Below are positions 15,832-23,304 of a DNA stretch of 52,535 nt, piece after piece (the first letter of the stretch is position 1; every line of letters starts with the position of its first letter). The stretch spans positions 1 to 52,535 of the forward strand of contig JASHQH010000123.1 of NCBI GenBank assembly GCA_030037635.1, given 5' to 3'. A model generated the notes under the pieces. That model had not been told where the DNA came from and ran no database searches. It was given only the letters and a program-made list of their open reading frames with translations. A program made the translations under genes and the position numbers. The DNA is from Acidobacteriaceae bacterium (GTDB lineage Bacteria; Acidobacteriota; Terriglobia; Terriglobales; Acidobacteriaceae).

Positions 15832-16893
15832 ATGGAATCCATTCTCGTACTCACCCACGCCGACGAATCCGGCTCCGCTCTCACCAAGGCCTCCCTTGAA
15901 GCCGTCACCGCCGGCCGCGACCTCGCCGCGCGCCTCAACGCGGAGCTCAGAATTGGCATCGTCGCCGCCAAGCCACAACTCTTGTCCAAAGGGCTGCTGT
16001 GTGCAGCACCCAAAGGTCTGCAGTGCGCAGCACCGGTACTCGCCGTCGCGGGCGAGGCCTTCGCGCAGGCACGCTTCGCCTCCGATGCGGCGGCGTGCAC
16101 GGAGCTCTGCCGCGCCGCGCAGCCCACCCTTGTGCTCGCGCCGCACAGCTCGCGCTTCGCGCGCGTGATGGCTGCGGTCGCGCATCGCGTGGGCGGAGCG
16201 ATTGACACCCACATTGCCGCGCTTGGCGGTGCCGAAGGTTTCGAAACCACGCGCTGGTTTTACCGCCAGCGTATCGAGGCCGTCATCCGCCGCGATAAGC
16301 GGCCATGGTTTCTGCTCCTCGAGCCAGGAACCAATCCGGCCTTCGCCGCCGACCCGCATGCGCCGGCAGCGCCATCCGATCAGATCGCCATCGCCGTCGA
16401 ATTGCCCGAGCTGCGCACGCAAGTGACGGGATTCCGGGCACCGAAAGTGGACGAACAAACCATTCGCCCCGACGCGCAATTGCTTTTCGTCGCCGGAGCA
16501 GGATGGACCAAGAAGCAGCCTGACGGTCAGGTGCACACCGGCGAGGCCGCCGAGCTGATCCTTAAATTTCTGCGCGCATCGGGCGCTTCGCTGGGCAGCA
16601 GCAAGTCTCTAGTCGATCAGGGCGGGGAAGGGAACTCCGTGCTCCCGTTTCTCACCCATCTCAATCAGGTCGGCCAAACGGGAGCCACGCCGCGCCACGC
16701 CAAGGGCCTTTCCACCTGCTGCCACGGCGAAGAGCCGCACGTGGTGGGCTGGCGCTTCATCGGCGAGCGCCGCGCCGTCAACCTCGATCCCAACTGCGGC
16801 TGGACCCGCGGCAAAGCCGACGTGGTCTACATCGCCGACGCATTCGCGGTGATGCAGCGCGTGAACGCGCTCCTAGGGTCGAGCGATACGTGA
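15832..16893 (+). CDS. etfA: Electron transfer flavoprotein alpha subunit, divergent FAD loop
   Basis: 353 residues. The C-terminal FAD domain is recognisable from LGSSKSLVDQG near 258 and QVGQTG at 279-284, which contacts FAD in typical EtfA. The next conserved block, normally a G-SGA-QH loop, reads LSTCCHGEEPH at about 293-303, and the usual N-x-D step appears as NLDPNCGW. A local insertion near residues 55-70 repeats CAAPKGL/CAAP and reflects a short direct repeat in the DNA. The partner is the adjacent EtfB. Because the flavin-contact loop is altered, FAD potential or specificity may differ from standard ETF. AGAGGAAC precedes the ATG. Confidence 0.85.
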   Translation: MESILVLTHADESGSALTKASLEAVTAGRDLAARLNAELRIGIVAAKPQLLSKGLLCAAPKGLQCAAPVLAVAGEAFAQARFASDAAACTELCRAAQPTLVLAPHSSRFARVMAAVAHRVGGAIDTHIAALGGAEGFETTRWFYRQRIEAVIRRDKRPWFLLLEPGTNPAFAADPHAPAAPSDQIAIAVELPELRTQVTGFRAPKVDEQTIRPDAQLLFVAGAGWTKKQPDGQVHTGEAAELILKFLRASGASLGSSKSLVDQGGEGNSVLPFLTHLNQVGQTGATPRHAKGLSTCCHGEEPHVVGWRFIGERRAVNLDPNCGWTRGKADVVYIADAFAVMQRVNALLGSSDT

Positions 16894-17674
16894 CCGCGCA
16901 TGGCGGGCGATTTGCAGCGTTGTTCATTGGGCTTGGTATGACGGCGTACTAAATGACATCGGCACACCCGGGGGCTGCCCCCCTCCTTTTCGCCCCTAAG
17001 TGACTTGCCTTGAGCAATTTGTACCCCCGATGGCCGTCTCCAAGCCGCTGAAAACAGGCGGCTTAGGAGCCAAGATCGTCATTCAAAACGGCTTGGCAGT
17101 TCGTAATTCGCAGCTCTGACGGAAAAAAACGGGCGGCCCGGAGAAATGCCGGTCTCGCCAACGGCATTCCTCTCTTGCCGAGCCGAAAGACGCCGATAGC
17201 CCTGGCGCTCGCAGCCTTAACTCCCACTCCGTCTCCGGCCCATGGGCTTACCGGCTGCTGCTTATTGGCTACTGATATCTTTTGTGACTCCAGGCAAGCA
17301 CCCGCACGGGCCGCCCAGCCCAAATTCACACCTCTGTTTTTGGCTACTGTTCACAGTGTAGAGATTTGCTGGAAATAACCTGCAAAATCTCCAAAAAAAT
17401 AATTGCTTTGAAATGAGTCGGATGGGAGTGGATCAGAGCGGGGGAGGGGGTTGACAAAAACGAGGGGTATGGGTATGGACCGGGGAGATACCTGACAGAT
17501 TGAACCGGGATCAAGGAGACAAGGGAGACAGGGAGCGCGGCCCTAATAGGAAGCCGCGGAGCGGGTAGCCGCCAGCCCTGCCTCTTTCGATGAGTTCCAG
17601 AAGTAACATCCCGGTGGGCGTGCTGATTGCTTTCCGACCCGAAGCGCGCTACTCTCGAATTTATCCCCCAGATA
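16894..17674. other. 780-base intergenic region after etfA
   Basis: No supported gene. It contains an imperfect hairpin at about 17038-17067 (AAGCCGC paired with GCGGCTT, extended by CTCC/GGAG) without a T-tract, a short trace of heptad repeats near 17505-17535 (GGGATCA, AGGAGAC), and a TTGACA at 17451 with a poor -10 seventeen bases later (TATGGA). Short ORFs here look like noise. Confidence 0.45.
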
Positions 17675-17688
17675 GTGACGAAAATCAC
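17675..17688. promoter_or_regulatory. CRP/FNR-type palindrome upstream of a secreted orphan
   Basis: GTGA-CGAAAA-TCAC, the same core as at 5845, 10362 and 10570, here 63 bases before the ATG at 17751. The outer bases (A and A) extend it to AGTGA...TCACA. Its position in an intergenic region makes it a fourth candidate member of the same regulon. Confidence 0.5.
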
Positions 17689-17750
17689 ATCTTCGCGGCC
17701 CAATCCACGCCAGAATGGACGGCCATAGAGGGTTATAGAGGGTCCCTAAA

Positions 17751-18344
17751 ATGAAGCGCTTTTTCTTGCCTTTGCTCTCTCTCGCCGTGTCGTGTACTGC
17801 CCTGTTCGGCCAGGATCTTCCCGCCGCAATCCAGACGATGAAGACCTCCTACGCTGCCTCCGGCAGTATTGTCATGCTCGACAATTCCACTATTTCCATC
17901 CAGCCTCACATGCCGGCGCCGGTGTGCGCGCTGCCCAGGAACGAGAACGGAAAGACGACCTGGTCGTTCTATAACTTCCCGCTGGCATCCATTCGCGTTT
18001 CGCTCACTGAAGTCGACGAGACGCTCATTCTCGAAGACCGCGTCTTTACCGACCCCGACGCCGACAAGTCCTACAAGCCCGGCGACCTGGGAGACATGAC
18101 GATGGTGGTGGTGTCCAGCAGGCCCGGCAAGCAGTTCCACACGCTCATCTACGATCTGGAGAAATTTCAGCACCTGAGCCCCGGCCCGCACTCCAGCTCC
18201 GATTACGGCCAGGCGCCCGACGATACCGAAGCCTTCGGCCTCATCTTTCCCGATCCGGCCGCGGCGCACAGCTTCGAGCGGGCGTTGAGGCAGGCCGTCG
18301 TCCTCGCCAGGGCGCAGGCCGCAGCCGAGCCGGCGCATCCGTAA
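17751..18344 (+). CDS. Secreted protein of unknown function
   Basis: 197 residues with a clear signal peptide (MKRFFLPLLSLAVSCTALFGQ). The mature part contains a strand-rich segment with SIRVSLTEVDETLILED and MVVVSSRPGKQFHTLIYDLEKF, and ends in an Ala-rich helix. No membrane span after the signal; only one mature cysteine (PVCALP). No family recognised. No strong ribosome binding site before the ATG. A CRP/FNR-type palindrome lies upstream, which may tie it to the cytochrome/ETF regulon. Convergent with gnd. Confidence 0.75.
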   Translation: MKRFFLPLLSLAVSCTALFGQDLPAAIQTMKTSYAASGSIVMLDNSTISIQPHMPAPVCALPRNENGKTTWSFYNFPLASIRVSLTEVDETLILEDRVFTDPDADKSYKPGDLGDMTMVVVSSRPGKQFHTLIYDLEKFQHLSPGPHSSSDYGQAPDDTEAFGLIFPDPAAAHSFERALRQAVVLARAQAAAEPAHP

Positions 18345-18386
18345 CTCCGCACGTCGCGCGGGCCTTCCAAGCGCACAAAGATCAAC

Positions 18387-18418
18387 GGCGGCGATCTCCG
18401 TCAATGGAAATCGCCGCC
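18387..18418. terminator. Hairpin between convergent genes
   Basis: A nine-base perfect stem, GGCGGCGAT paired with ATCGCCGCC, loop of 14 bases, lies between the ends of the secreted-protein gene and gnd. No T-run follows on either strand, so it is a weak candidate for a shared terminator. Confidence 0.4.
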
Positions 18419-18451
18419 CGCGTTCTGTTCCCTAATCCCTGTTCCCTGCCG

Positions 18452-19912
18452 TTACACGTTGTACGTTCCCGACGAAACCTTGCCGCCGTGTCCGGTCCAG
18501 TTGGTGTGGAAGAACTCGCCACGCGGCTTGTCAACGCGCTCATAGGTGTGCGCACCAAAGAAGTCGCGCTGCGCCTGGAGCAGATTCGCCGGCAGCCGTT
18601 CCGCGCGGTAGCCGTCGAAGAAGGACAATGCCGTCGCTAGCGCCGGCGTGGGCACGCCCAGTTTGATGGCCTGCATGACTGCCTTCCGCCACGACGCCTG
18701 GTACCTATTCACCAAGCGCGAAAAATACCTGTCGAGCAGCAGATTGTCGAGATTCTTGTTTCTCCTGAACGCGTCCTTGATCTTGCCCAGGAACTGGCTG
18801 CGGATGATGCACCCGCCGCGCCACATCAGCGCGATGCCGCCCATGTTCAGGTTCCATTTGAACTCCTGCCCGGCGGCGCGGAGCAGCATGTAGCCCTGCG
18901 CGTAGCTGATGATCTTGGCGCTGAACAGCGCGCGCCGCACGTCCTCGATAAACCTGACGCGATCGCCTGCCTTGGGCCGGCTCCTGGGCCCGCGCAAAGA
19001 TTTCGACGCCTCCACACGTTCCTCTTTCATCGCCGACAGGCAACGCGCAAACACGCTTTCGCCAATCAGCGTAACCGGCTGCCCGGTATCGAGCGAGCTG
19101 ATCACGGTCCACTTGCCCGTCCCCTTCTGTCCTGCCGTATCCAGAATCTTGTCGACCAGCGGCGCGCCGTCCTCGTCCTTTTTGGCAAAGATCTGGCTCG
19201 AGATGTCGATCAGGTAGCTGTCCAGCTCGCCCTTATTCCATTCGGCAAACACCGTGTGCAGCTCGTCGGGCGTCATGCCGAGCCCATGCTTGAGCAGGTC
19301 GTAGGCTTCGCAGATCAACTGGATGTCGCCGTACTCGATGCCGTTGTGCACCATCTTCACGTAGTGCCCGGCGCCCTCTTCGCCCACCCAGTCGCAGCAG
19401 GGCGTCCCGTTGTCCACCTTGGCCGCAATCGCCCGGAAGATCGGCTTCACATGCGGCCACGCCGCGGGATTGCCGCCCGGCATGATCGATGGGCCGTGCC
19501 GCGCGCCTTCTTCGCCGCCCGAAACGCCGGTGCCGATATAGAGAATCCCCTTCTCGGCCAGCGCCTTCGTCCGCCGCGTGGTGTCGCTGTAGAGCGAGTT
19601 GCCGCCGTCGATCAGAATGTCGCCCGCCTCAAGGTGCGGCAAGATCTCCTCGATCATCTGGTCTACCGCCGTGCCCGCTTTCACCATCAGCATCACGCGG
19701 CGCGGCTTCCTCAGCAGGCTGGTCAACTCTTCAATCGAGTGCGCACCAACCACTTGCGTTCCCTTGGCCTCGTTGGCCAGGAAATCGTCCACCTTCGACA
19801 CGGTGCGGTTGAACACAGCCACCTTGAATCCGTGGTCGTTCATGTTCAGCACCAGATTCTGTCCCATTACGGCAAGTCCAATAAGTGCGATATCACACGA
19901 TGCTTCAGGCAT
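18452..19912 (-). CDS. gnd: 6-phosphogluconate dehydrogenase, decarboxylating
   Basis: 486 residues, full length for the long (E. coli-type) enzyme. Motifs: IALIGLAVMGQNLVLN NADP-binding loop near residue 6, DGGNSLYSDT, GTGVSGGEEGAR, the catalytic segment EGAGHYVKMVHNGIEYGDIQ, and FHTNWTG at the C-terminus. It converts 6-phosphogluconate to ribulose-5-phosphate with CO2 release and NADPH formation in the oxidative pentose phosphate pathway. The ATG at 19912 has GGAGAAG just upstream; a GTG ten codons earlier is less likely. Monocistronic. Confidence 0.95.
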   Translation of the reverse strand: MPEASCDIALIGLAVMGQNLVLNMNDHGFKVAVFNRTVSKVDDFLANEAKGTQVVGAHSIEELTSLLRKPRRVMLMVKAGTAVDQMIEEILPHLEAGDILIDGGNSLYSDTTRRTKALAEKGILYIGTGVSGGEEGARHGPSIMPGGNPAAWPHVKPIFRAIAAKVDNGTPCCDWVGEEGAGHYVKMVHNGIEYGDIQLICEAYDLLKHGLGMTPDELHTVFAEWNKGELDSYLIDISSQIFAKKDEDGAPLVDKILDTAGQKGTGKWTVISSLDTGQPVTLIGESVFARCLSAMKEERVEASKSLRGPRSRPKAGDRVRFIEDVRRALFSAKIISYAQGYMLLRAAGQEFKWNLNMGGIALMWRGGCIIRSQFLGKIKDAFRRNKNLDNLLLDRYFSRLVNRYQASWRKAVMQAIKLGVPTPALATALSFFDGYRAERLPANLLQAQRDFFGAHTYERVDKPRGEFFHTNWTGHGGKVSSGTYNV

Positions 19913-19942
19913 ACTCTTCTCCAAAACACGAAATTCTATCAC

Positions 19943-20432
19943 TGCAAATGTTCAGTCCAGTTCAATTGTATTCGGCTGGTCAGACCTCTACGAGGTGCAA
20001 ATCCTCAGCAGAGAATTTCGCATTCTAAAGCCGTTCTCATTCGGAGGATTCGTTGGCAAGCGGAAGCTTCCCGATCCCACCAACAGGTCTTCGCTTGCGG
20101 GGAGAGAGCATGAGAGAACTCAAACCGGACTTTTCGTCGTGATTTTGCGACCCTCCTCGTGATGTACGACTCGGCTTTCATCCCACTCCCGTGCCAGTCA
20201 GTGACCCACCCAAAAGCACCATACCTGCTGCAATTGTCTGCCTGAGATCTTGCCGTAAAGGCGTCGCGCCGCCGGCGGCTTTTGAGCCGCACGCTTCGGC
20301 CCCCAGCCCCGGCACCCGAGCCCTTGCCCGCGCCTCAAGCCATCGCATAACTCCAATGGAATCAATACGCAAGATCATGCAGTGCGAGGCAGATTTTGCA
20401 CCGCCTCCGGTGCCAAAAAACGCGCTTTCCTA
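19943..20432. other. 490-base intergenic region without a supported gene
   Basis: Short frames on both strands lack ribosome binding sites and family features. A tRNA T-arm-like stretch near 19990 has no matching acceptor stem. The right end leads into the promoter of the 75-residue orphan. I see no structured RNA that I can name. Confidence 0.45.
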
Positions 20433-20461
20433 TTGATTTTTCAAGAAATTATCCGTAAAAT
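20433..20461 (+). promoter_or_regulatory. Sigma70-type promoter
   Basis: TTGATT at 20433-20438, a 17-base spacer, and TAAAAT at 20456-20461 (5 of 6 to consensus) in a markedly AT-rich window. It lies about 90 bases before the ATG of the 75-residue orphan and is the clearest vegetative promoter I can see in this window. Confidence 0.6.
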
Positions 20462-20549
20462 AAGAATCGTAGTTCTTCGGGTCTTACAGCATCCCCAGCC
20501 CGCGCCCGAGGAGTCAGACGAAAATCCTCGTTTCAAGGAAAAAAAATTC

Positions 20550-20777
20550 ATGGCAAAGCGTCGTGGAAATCCAAATTGGGGCAAGCCGGAGCCCATCGGC
20601 CCGGTTGTGCCTACGGTTACCTCTTTCGAGCAGATCACCAAGGAGTTCAAGCTGCCCCCGGACCAGTACATCCGCTCCACCCGCCTGCGCGAGTGGGCAC
20701 GCCGTAACAAGAATTCCAAATATATCCCAGAGGCGTTGCTCGAAGCCTGGGGCTTTGAGATTGAATCCACGTTGTAG
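20550..20777 (+). CDS. Conserved acidobacterial protein, 75 residues
   Basis: Begins MAKRRGNPNWGKPEPIGPV, then an acidic helical part (FEQITKEFKLPPDQYIRS, LREWARRNKNSKYIPEALLEAWGFEIES). From memory this short protein recurs across Acidobacteriota without an assigned function. The basic, proline-rich N-terminus followed by a compact helical region suggests a nucleic-acid or ribosome-associated protein, but that is inference. AAGGA lies about ten bases before the ATG. It has its own promoter (20433) and a strong terminator (20801), so it is an independent, probably well-expressed unit. Confidence 0.82.
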   Translation: MAKRRGNPNWGKPEPIGPVVPTVTSFEQITKEFKLPPDQYIRSTRLREWARRNKNSKYIPEALLEAWGFEIESTL

Positions 20778-20800
20778 GGTTTTCGCCAGTTGAACCAAAA

Positions 20801-20826
20801 GCGCCGCCTGCGGGCGGCGTTTTTGT
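20801..20826 (+). terminator. Rho-independent terminator
   Basis: Perfect seven-base GC stem CGCCGCC/GGCGGCG with a four-base loop, followed by TTTTTGTT. It lies 24 bases after the stop of the 75-residue orphan and is a textbook intrinsic terminator. Confidence 0.85.
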
Positions 20827-20845
20827 TGGCCGCAATCACCCCCGA

Positions 20846-20890
20846 CTCGGGTGCCCCAGGTCTCGCTTTTGAGACCCCGGGATAACACGG
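20846..20890. repeat. GTGCCCCA-type hairpin repeat
   Basis: GGGTGCCCCAGGTCTC, loop GCTTTT, then GAGACCCCGGG. GGTCTC pairs with GAGACC, flanked by CCC and GGG arms. Members of the same family lie at 23166, 25573 and 51784-52115. Confidence 0.6.
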
Positions 20891-20951
20891 ACCTCCGGGT
20901 GCCCGCCTTAGCCACGCTTTTTCCGCCCCCATGCGAAAATAAAAACGCGCC

Positions 20952-22289
20952 ATGCCTCAAACCTCCCGCACTCCCGAGCCACCCTTTACCGACGTCCCCG
21001 GCGCCCTCAGCGAAATTCGCGCCGGCCGCATGGTGGTGGTGGTTGACGACGAGGACCGCGAGAATGAAGGCGACCTTACTTTGGCCGCCGAGCACGTCAC
21101 TCCCGAGGCCATCAACTTCATGGCTCGCTACGGCCGCGGCCTCGTCTGCCTCACCCTCACTGAAGAGCGGGCCGACCACCTGCGCCTCTTCCCCATGACA
21201 GCGCACAACTCCTCGCGTTTCGGCACTGCCTTCACTGAGTCCATCGAAGCCCGCGAAGGCGTCACTACCGGCATCTCCGCCGCCGACCGCGCCCACACCA
21301 TCCGTACTGCCATCGATCCCCGCTCCACCGGGGCCGATCTCGTCCGCCCCGGCCACGTTTTCCCCTTGCGCGCCCGCCGCGGCGGCGTGCTGGTCCGCGC
21401 CGGCCAAACTGAAGCTTCGGTCGACCTCGCCCGCCTCGCCGGCCTCATCCCCGCCGGCGTCATCTGCGAAATCATGCGCGACGACGGCGCCATGGCCCGC
21501 ATCCCCGACCTCATTCCCTTCTGCCGCGAGCACGGACTCAAAATGCTCACCGTCGCCGAGCTCATCCGCTACCGGCTGCGCCACGAGCGCTATATCGTCC
21601 GTGCCGGCGCCAGCGTCATCCAAACCCGCTACGGCGAGTTCCGCATGATCGCCTACGAGAGTGAAGTCTGCGGCGGCGAAAGCCACATCGCCCTGGTCCG
21701 CGGCGACCTCTGCCCCGACTGCCCCGCGTTCCATGCCGGGCCGTTTCCTGAGCCGCTCCGAGCTGACGCTCTGGGTAACGGCTCTCCCATCCCGGCGGCC
21801 TCGACGGCGCCCCGCACGCCCTGCCCGCATCCCGTGCTGGTCCGCGTGCACACGCGCTGCACGGCGGGCGACGTCTTTGCCGCCGACTGCCACTGCCGCG
21901 AAGTCCTCGACCAGTCTCTGCGCATGATTGCCGAAGAAGGTTGCGGGGTCCTGCTCTACCTCCACAACACCTCGCGTGGCTTCGAGATCGAGCAAACGCC
22001 TGCCGCGGCCTTCGGTCCCGGCGGGGCCACCGCTCCGGCCGGCGCCGCTCCGCCCGACGCCGGCCGCCTCATCCTGCACCACGAGCTGCGCGCGCGCGAG
22101 GGCTCCCAGGCCCGCACCGGCCGCATCCTCCGCGCCATCGGGCTCGGCGGCCAGATTCTGTCTGACTTGGGAATCCAGCGCATTCGCCTGCTCTCGAACA
22201 CGCCCATGCACATTCCGGCCCTCGAAGGCTTCGGCCTGGAAATCGTCGAGCAGGTGCCGATCCCGGTCGAAGAGTGCTCTCGCGTCTAG
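20952..22289 (+). CDS. ribBA: RibBA-type riboflavin biosynthesis protein with degenerate GTP cyclohydrolase II half
   Basis: 445 residues. The N-terminal half is a good DHBP synthase (3,4-dihydroxy-2-butanone-4-phosphate from ribulose-5-phosphate): [11 protein letters not shown] near 33, [36 protein letters not shown] (Q where many RibB proteins have H) and [13 protein letters not shown]. The C-terminal half aligns with GTP cyclohydrolase II, and three zinc-type cysteines remain in [14 protein letters not shown], one residue closer together than usual. However, the active-site block normally reading LR-QEGRGIGL is [11 protein letters not shown], and an insertion of about 35 residues with extra cysteines precedes it. 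The cyclohydrolase function is therefore doubtful. There is no FMN-riboswitch-like sequence upstream and no strong ribosome binding site. Confidence 0.85.
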   Translation: MPQTSRTPEPPFTDVPGALSEIRAGRMVVVVDDEDRENEGDLTLAAEHVTPEAINFMARYGRGLVCLTLTEERADHLRLFPMTAHNSSRFGTAFTESIEAREGVTTGISAADRAHTIRTAIDPRSTGADLVRPGHVFPLRARRGGVLVRAGQTEASVDLARLAGLIPAGVICEIMRDDGAMARIPDLIPFCREHGLKMLTVAELIRYRLRHERYIVRAGASVIQTRYGEFRMIAYESEVCGGESHIALVRGDLCPDCPAFHAGPFPEPLRADALGNGSPIPAASTAPRTPCPHPVLVRVHTRCTAGDVFAADCHCREVLDQSLRMIAEEGCGVLLYLHNTSRGFEIEQTPAAAFGPGGATAPAGAAPPDAGRLILHHELRAREGSQARTGRILRAIGLGGQILSDLGIQRIRLLSNTPMHIPALEGFGLEIVEQVPIPVEECSRV

Positions 22290-22308
22290 AGAAAGGTCGA
22301 GGCGCCAA

Positions 22309-22596
22309 ATGTCCACCGCAGAGATGTCCTCATTTCTGATCTTTATTTTCTTCGCTTCCTCCGGCGCTGCGATTTCTGTCACCAGCAACATGGTGGGGGA
22401 AGTGAATCGGAGGAGGGCTGGAGAGGGTAAGCCGCTACGCAAGTGGAGCTGGGGCTGGCTCGGCGTCGTCTCCGACTACCGCGCAGCCTGTCCGCGCGGC
22501 AAACTGACGAGAATACTCATCATCGTGATCTCCCTTGTCCTTCTTTCCGGAGCCGAACTGGTTGCTGAGATCTTGTTGCGGCACAGCAGCAAATAA
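22309..22596 (+). CDS. Small membrane protein, 95 residues
   Basis: ATG 19 bases after ribBA with AAAGG and GAGG in the gap. Two hydrophobic segments, FLIFIFFASSGAAISV near residue 10 and ILIIVISLVLLSGAELVAEIL near 70, flank a basic loop. No family recognised. The short gap suggests cotranscription with ribBA. Could be a small transporter accessory or a chance ORF, but the hydrophobic pattern and ribosome binding site favour a real gene. Confidence 0.52.
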   Translation: MSTAEMSSFLIFIFFASSGAAISVTSNMVGEVNRRRAGEGKPLRKWSWGWLGVVSDYRAACPRGKLTRILIIVISLVLLSGAELVAEILLRHSSK

Positions 22597-22617
22597 GGGA
22601 ACGTCCGCCCGCCCGTA

Positions 22618-22673
22618 GAAGCTAGAGGCTAGAAGCTAGAAGCTCGAGGGCAGGAGCTAGCAGCTCCAAGCTG
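22618..22673. repeat. Heptad repeat array (AGCTAGA units)
   Basis: Seven-base-period run: AGCTAGA, GGCTAGA, AGCTAGA, AGCTCGA, then AGCTAGC, AGCTCCA, AGCTG. Same architecture as the arrays around the etf genes but with a different unit. It lies between two converging genes. Confidence 0.62.
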
Positions 22674-22675
22674 CC

Positions 22676-23137
22676 TCACCGCTCGTACACAAACGTCCCG
22701 CACAGCGCCGGCGAGTGCTGGATCGCGTCAAACGTAAACACGGGCATATCGTCGCCCGAAAAGAACGCCACCTGCATGGTTCGTCCCGCCACGTAGGTTG
22801 CCATCCACTCCGTCTCCTCCTCGCCGCACAACGTGTTCTTGTGCAGAAAGCGCTGCCACGGCGGCACCTTGAGCCGGTAGAGCGACCCCTCGATGCCCGC
22901 GTTCACATCCGCGTCGAACACCGCGCTCACCTCCGCCGGCTTCAGCCTGCGAATCGGCGCCAGCGGAAACAGCAAATAGTTGATCGCCACCTTCAGCTCG
23001 GCGATCGACACATCGCCCGTAATAGATCGCGCATTCGAGCTCGCTGCGCGCCAGTACCCGCGATCCTCCTGTGCGTGTGCCGCCGCACCGCACATCGCCG
23101 CTAACAGCACCACCGCAAACGTTGCCCGCTGATTCAT
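22676..23137 (-). CDS. Secreted protein of unknown function, 153 residues
   Basis: ATG at 23137 starts a clear signal peptide (MNQRATFAVVLLAAMCGAAAHAQ). The mature domain includes DVSIAELKVAINYLLFPLAPIRRLKPAEV and a later LCGEEETEWMATYVAGRTMQVAFFSGDDMPVF; two cysteines (LCGEE and ALCGTF) could form a disulfide. The open frame extends 38 codons upstream but only through a repeat element, so the later start is chosen. No family recognised. Monocistronic. Confidence 0.72.
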   Translation of the reverse strand: MNQRATFAVVLLAAMCGAAAHAQEDRGYWRAASSNARSITGDVSIAELKVAINYLLFPLAPIRRLKPAEVSAVFDADVNAGIEGSLYRLKVPPWQRFLHKNTLCGEEETEWMATYVAGRTMQVAFFSGDDMPVFTFDAIQHSPALCGTFVYER

Positions 23138-23165
23138 TCGATTCCTATCGCTCTCTGATTTCTTT

Positions 23166-23268
23166 GGGTGCCCCAGGTCCAGGGTCCCCACGGACAGCTC
23201 CACGTCCGTGGGGTGGAGGTCTCGATTTTGAGACCTGGGAAAGCACGACAATCAACTCACCGCGACCG
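23166..23268. repeat. GTGCCCCA-type nested hairpin repeat
   Basis: An inner stem CCCCACGGAC/GTCCGTGGGG lies within a larger element that starts GGTGCCCCAGGTC and ends GAGACCTGGG. It is followed by TCAACTCACCGCGACCGG, a tail that recurs in nearly the same form at about 25554-25570 beside another member of the family. Confidence 0.6.
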
Positions 23269-23304
23269 GCTGAAAGCGGATGGTTGAAGGCTAACAGCCG
23301 GCTT

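Noticed and set aside
10639-16893. ETF operon as a nitrogen-fixation fix cluster
   Set aside because: No nif genes; the first gene is an acyl-CoA dehydrogenase and the ETF-QO is fused to its ferredoxin part, unlike fixABCX.
17175-17378. 67-codon ORF in the region after etfA
   Set aside because: No ribosome binding site, proline/alanine-rich start and no hydrophobic or family pattern.
19980-20010. tRNA T-arm-like sequence (GAGGTGCAAATCCTC)
   Set aside because: No matching acceptor or anticodon arms upstream or downstream.
20830-20951. FMN riboswitch before ribBA
   Set aside because: The leader is only about 125 bases after the previous terminator, contains a dispersed hairpin repeat, and shows none of the conserved FMN-element blocks.
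20514-22442. 642-codon minus-strand ORF opposite ribBA
   Set aside because: Antisense shadow; composition of Ala, Gly, Val, Asp and His with no family features.
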